A DNA stretch of 64,000 nucleotides from Thalassospira xianhensis MCCC 1A02616. Lineage in GTDB: Bacteria; Pseudomonadota; Alphaproteobacteria; Rhodospirillales; Thalassospiraceae. The notes under the pieces are model-generated. The model had not been told where the DNA came from. It ran no database searches and was given only the letters and a program-made list of their open reading frames with translations. The translations under genes and the position numbers were made by a program. The first letter of the stretch is position 1. Every line of letters starts with the position of its first letter. The DNA lies in NCBI RefSeq assembly GCF_003326475.1, contig NZ_JPWA01000005.1:124001-188000 (forward strand), given 5' to 3'. Below are positions 63,363-64,000 of the stretch, one piece after another.

Positions 63363-64000
63363 GCAAACATCCTCGGCAATCTAAGGCGGATGCGCGGGTG
63401 GCGCGCACCGGTCAAACCGGTGTCAGTGCTGCAAGACGTGATTGGCGCCAGATAGGGGTTCTTCGTCCGGCACGGTGGGGGCCGTGGCCTTCTGATGAAG
63501 CGTAACGGAAAGTTGTAACGCGATCCCTCTTAACGACGATTGCCAACAACCCTGATACCGAATTCATGGTTTTTTATTTTGTATACAAACCTCATCATTT
63601 ATTCGACAAATTGTCAACGAATTGAATTTCACTAAATTCAATTCGGTTTTAATGCCTTGTTTTCGCATAATAGATCACCCAATCCGGACGAATTAAACGG
63701 TTGTTTCACAATCATAATTCCGCATCGCAGCATTTCACTCCATGTCACGAGCAGTTCAACGCACCTTACAACCCAAAGACGAACGCATAACGCCACGTTC
63801 GCACCGTGCAACCAAAGACTCCTCATGACCTGACGCCAGACCACCCTCCCCTCTGCCAAACCGCGGCCGTTTTTGGATCATCTCGTTAGCCCCGCAAATT
63901 GGTCCCCTTCATTTTGCCAAAACGGTCCTTTATGGCGCACCAATAATACCCCAGACTGCATGCTCCCTCGCCTCACAACAAAGGTCATCAGATGCCATCC
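63363..64000. other. Long non-coding interval at the window end
   Basis: These 638 bases precede the peptide importer operon on the minus strand. They hold three palindromes between 63578 and 63645 in an AT-rich stretch. A possible plus-strand gene starts at 63992 (ATG after AAAGG at seven bases), but only three codons are visible. The other ORFs here have no protein-like character. Confidence 0.55.
63578..63645. promoter_or_regulatory. Cluster of three palindromes upstream of the peptide importer operon
   Basis: TTTGTATACAAA (63578-63589) resembles FadR/FCD-type GntR operators. GACAA-A-TTGTC (63605-63615) and the 12-base inverted repeat CGAATTGAATTT-CACT-AAATTCAATTCG (63618-63645) follow. 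The cluster lies 216-283 bases before the ATPase start. Confidence 0.5.

Noticed and set aside
63638-63859. 73-codon minus-strand ORF in the terminal intergenic region
   Set aside because: It has no ribosome site, overlaps the palindrome cluster and has no protein-like pattern.

Overview
The window looks like the chromosome of a marine alphaproteobacterium close to Thalassospira (Rhodospirillales). This is inferred from protein flavour, moderately high GC, a GAAC-N7-GAAC SOS box of the alphaproteobacterial type and the gene repertoire; it was not checked by any search. No insertion sequence, prophage, CRISPR array or rRNA operon was seen.

Layout. Bases 1-5549 hold a Fe3+/polyamine-type ABC importer operon (minus strand) ending in a metallo-beta-lactamase-fold hydrolase, facing a DeoR-family regulator with two matching palindromes in the shared promoter. 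After a YafJ-like amidotransferase and a tRNA-Thr(CGT) comes the main accessory locus at 6.7-14.3 kb: an R-body (refractile body) cluster with eight RebB-family paralogues, a sigma factor with ECF-like regions 2 and 4, two unrecognised low-complexity proteins and a small Pro-rich ORF. Five copies of GTCACAA-N14-CGTC and one near copy (TTCACAA-N14-CGTC, before the sigma gene) stand before its transcription units, so the sigma factor probably drives the whole locus and itself. A seventh copy, with the full motif, lies far away at 36381, just before a 62-nt stretch made of a hairpin and a terminator: a candidate small RNA under the same sigma factor.

Bases 14.3-25.6 kb carry a class III nucleotide cyclase, an OmpR/EnvZ-type two-component system with a divergent His/Asp-rich PepSY-like secreted protein, a GNAT acetyltransferase, a Na/Pi cotransporter, a TfoX C-terminal-domain protein, GlpD and AsnB. 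Bases 25.8-33.7 kb hold an Lrp regulator, an AcoR-like sigma-54 activator with its probable target (aldehyde dehydrogenase plus DUF779) behind a consensus sigma-54 promoter, a secreted OB-fold protein and a YeiH/LysR pair. At 33.9-36.4 kb is a cyanide-insensitive-type cytochrome bd operon with a 42-residue third subunit.

Bases 36.9-45.6 kb are amino acid catabolism: a PLP aminotransferase, then M20 hydrolase-astA-astD-astB, a class III aminotransferase and an Lrp regulator. This is an arginine succinyltransferase pathway in which the M20 enzyme may replace AstE. Then follow cysD-cysNC (sulfate activation), a second Na/Pi transporter, the SOS mutagenesis cassette imuA-imuB-dnaE2 behind a LexA box, and a Gsi/Dpp-type peptide ABC importer whose operon ends in an M14 metallopeptidase. 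The last 640 bases are non-coding and palindrome-rich.
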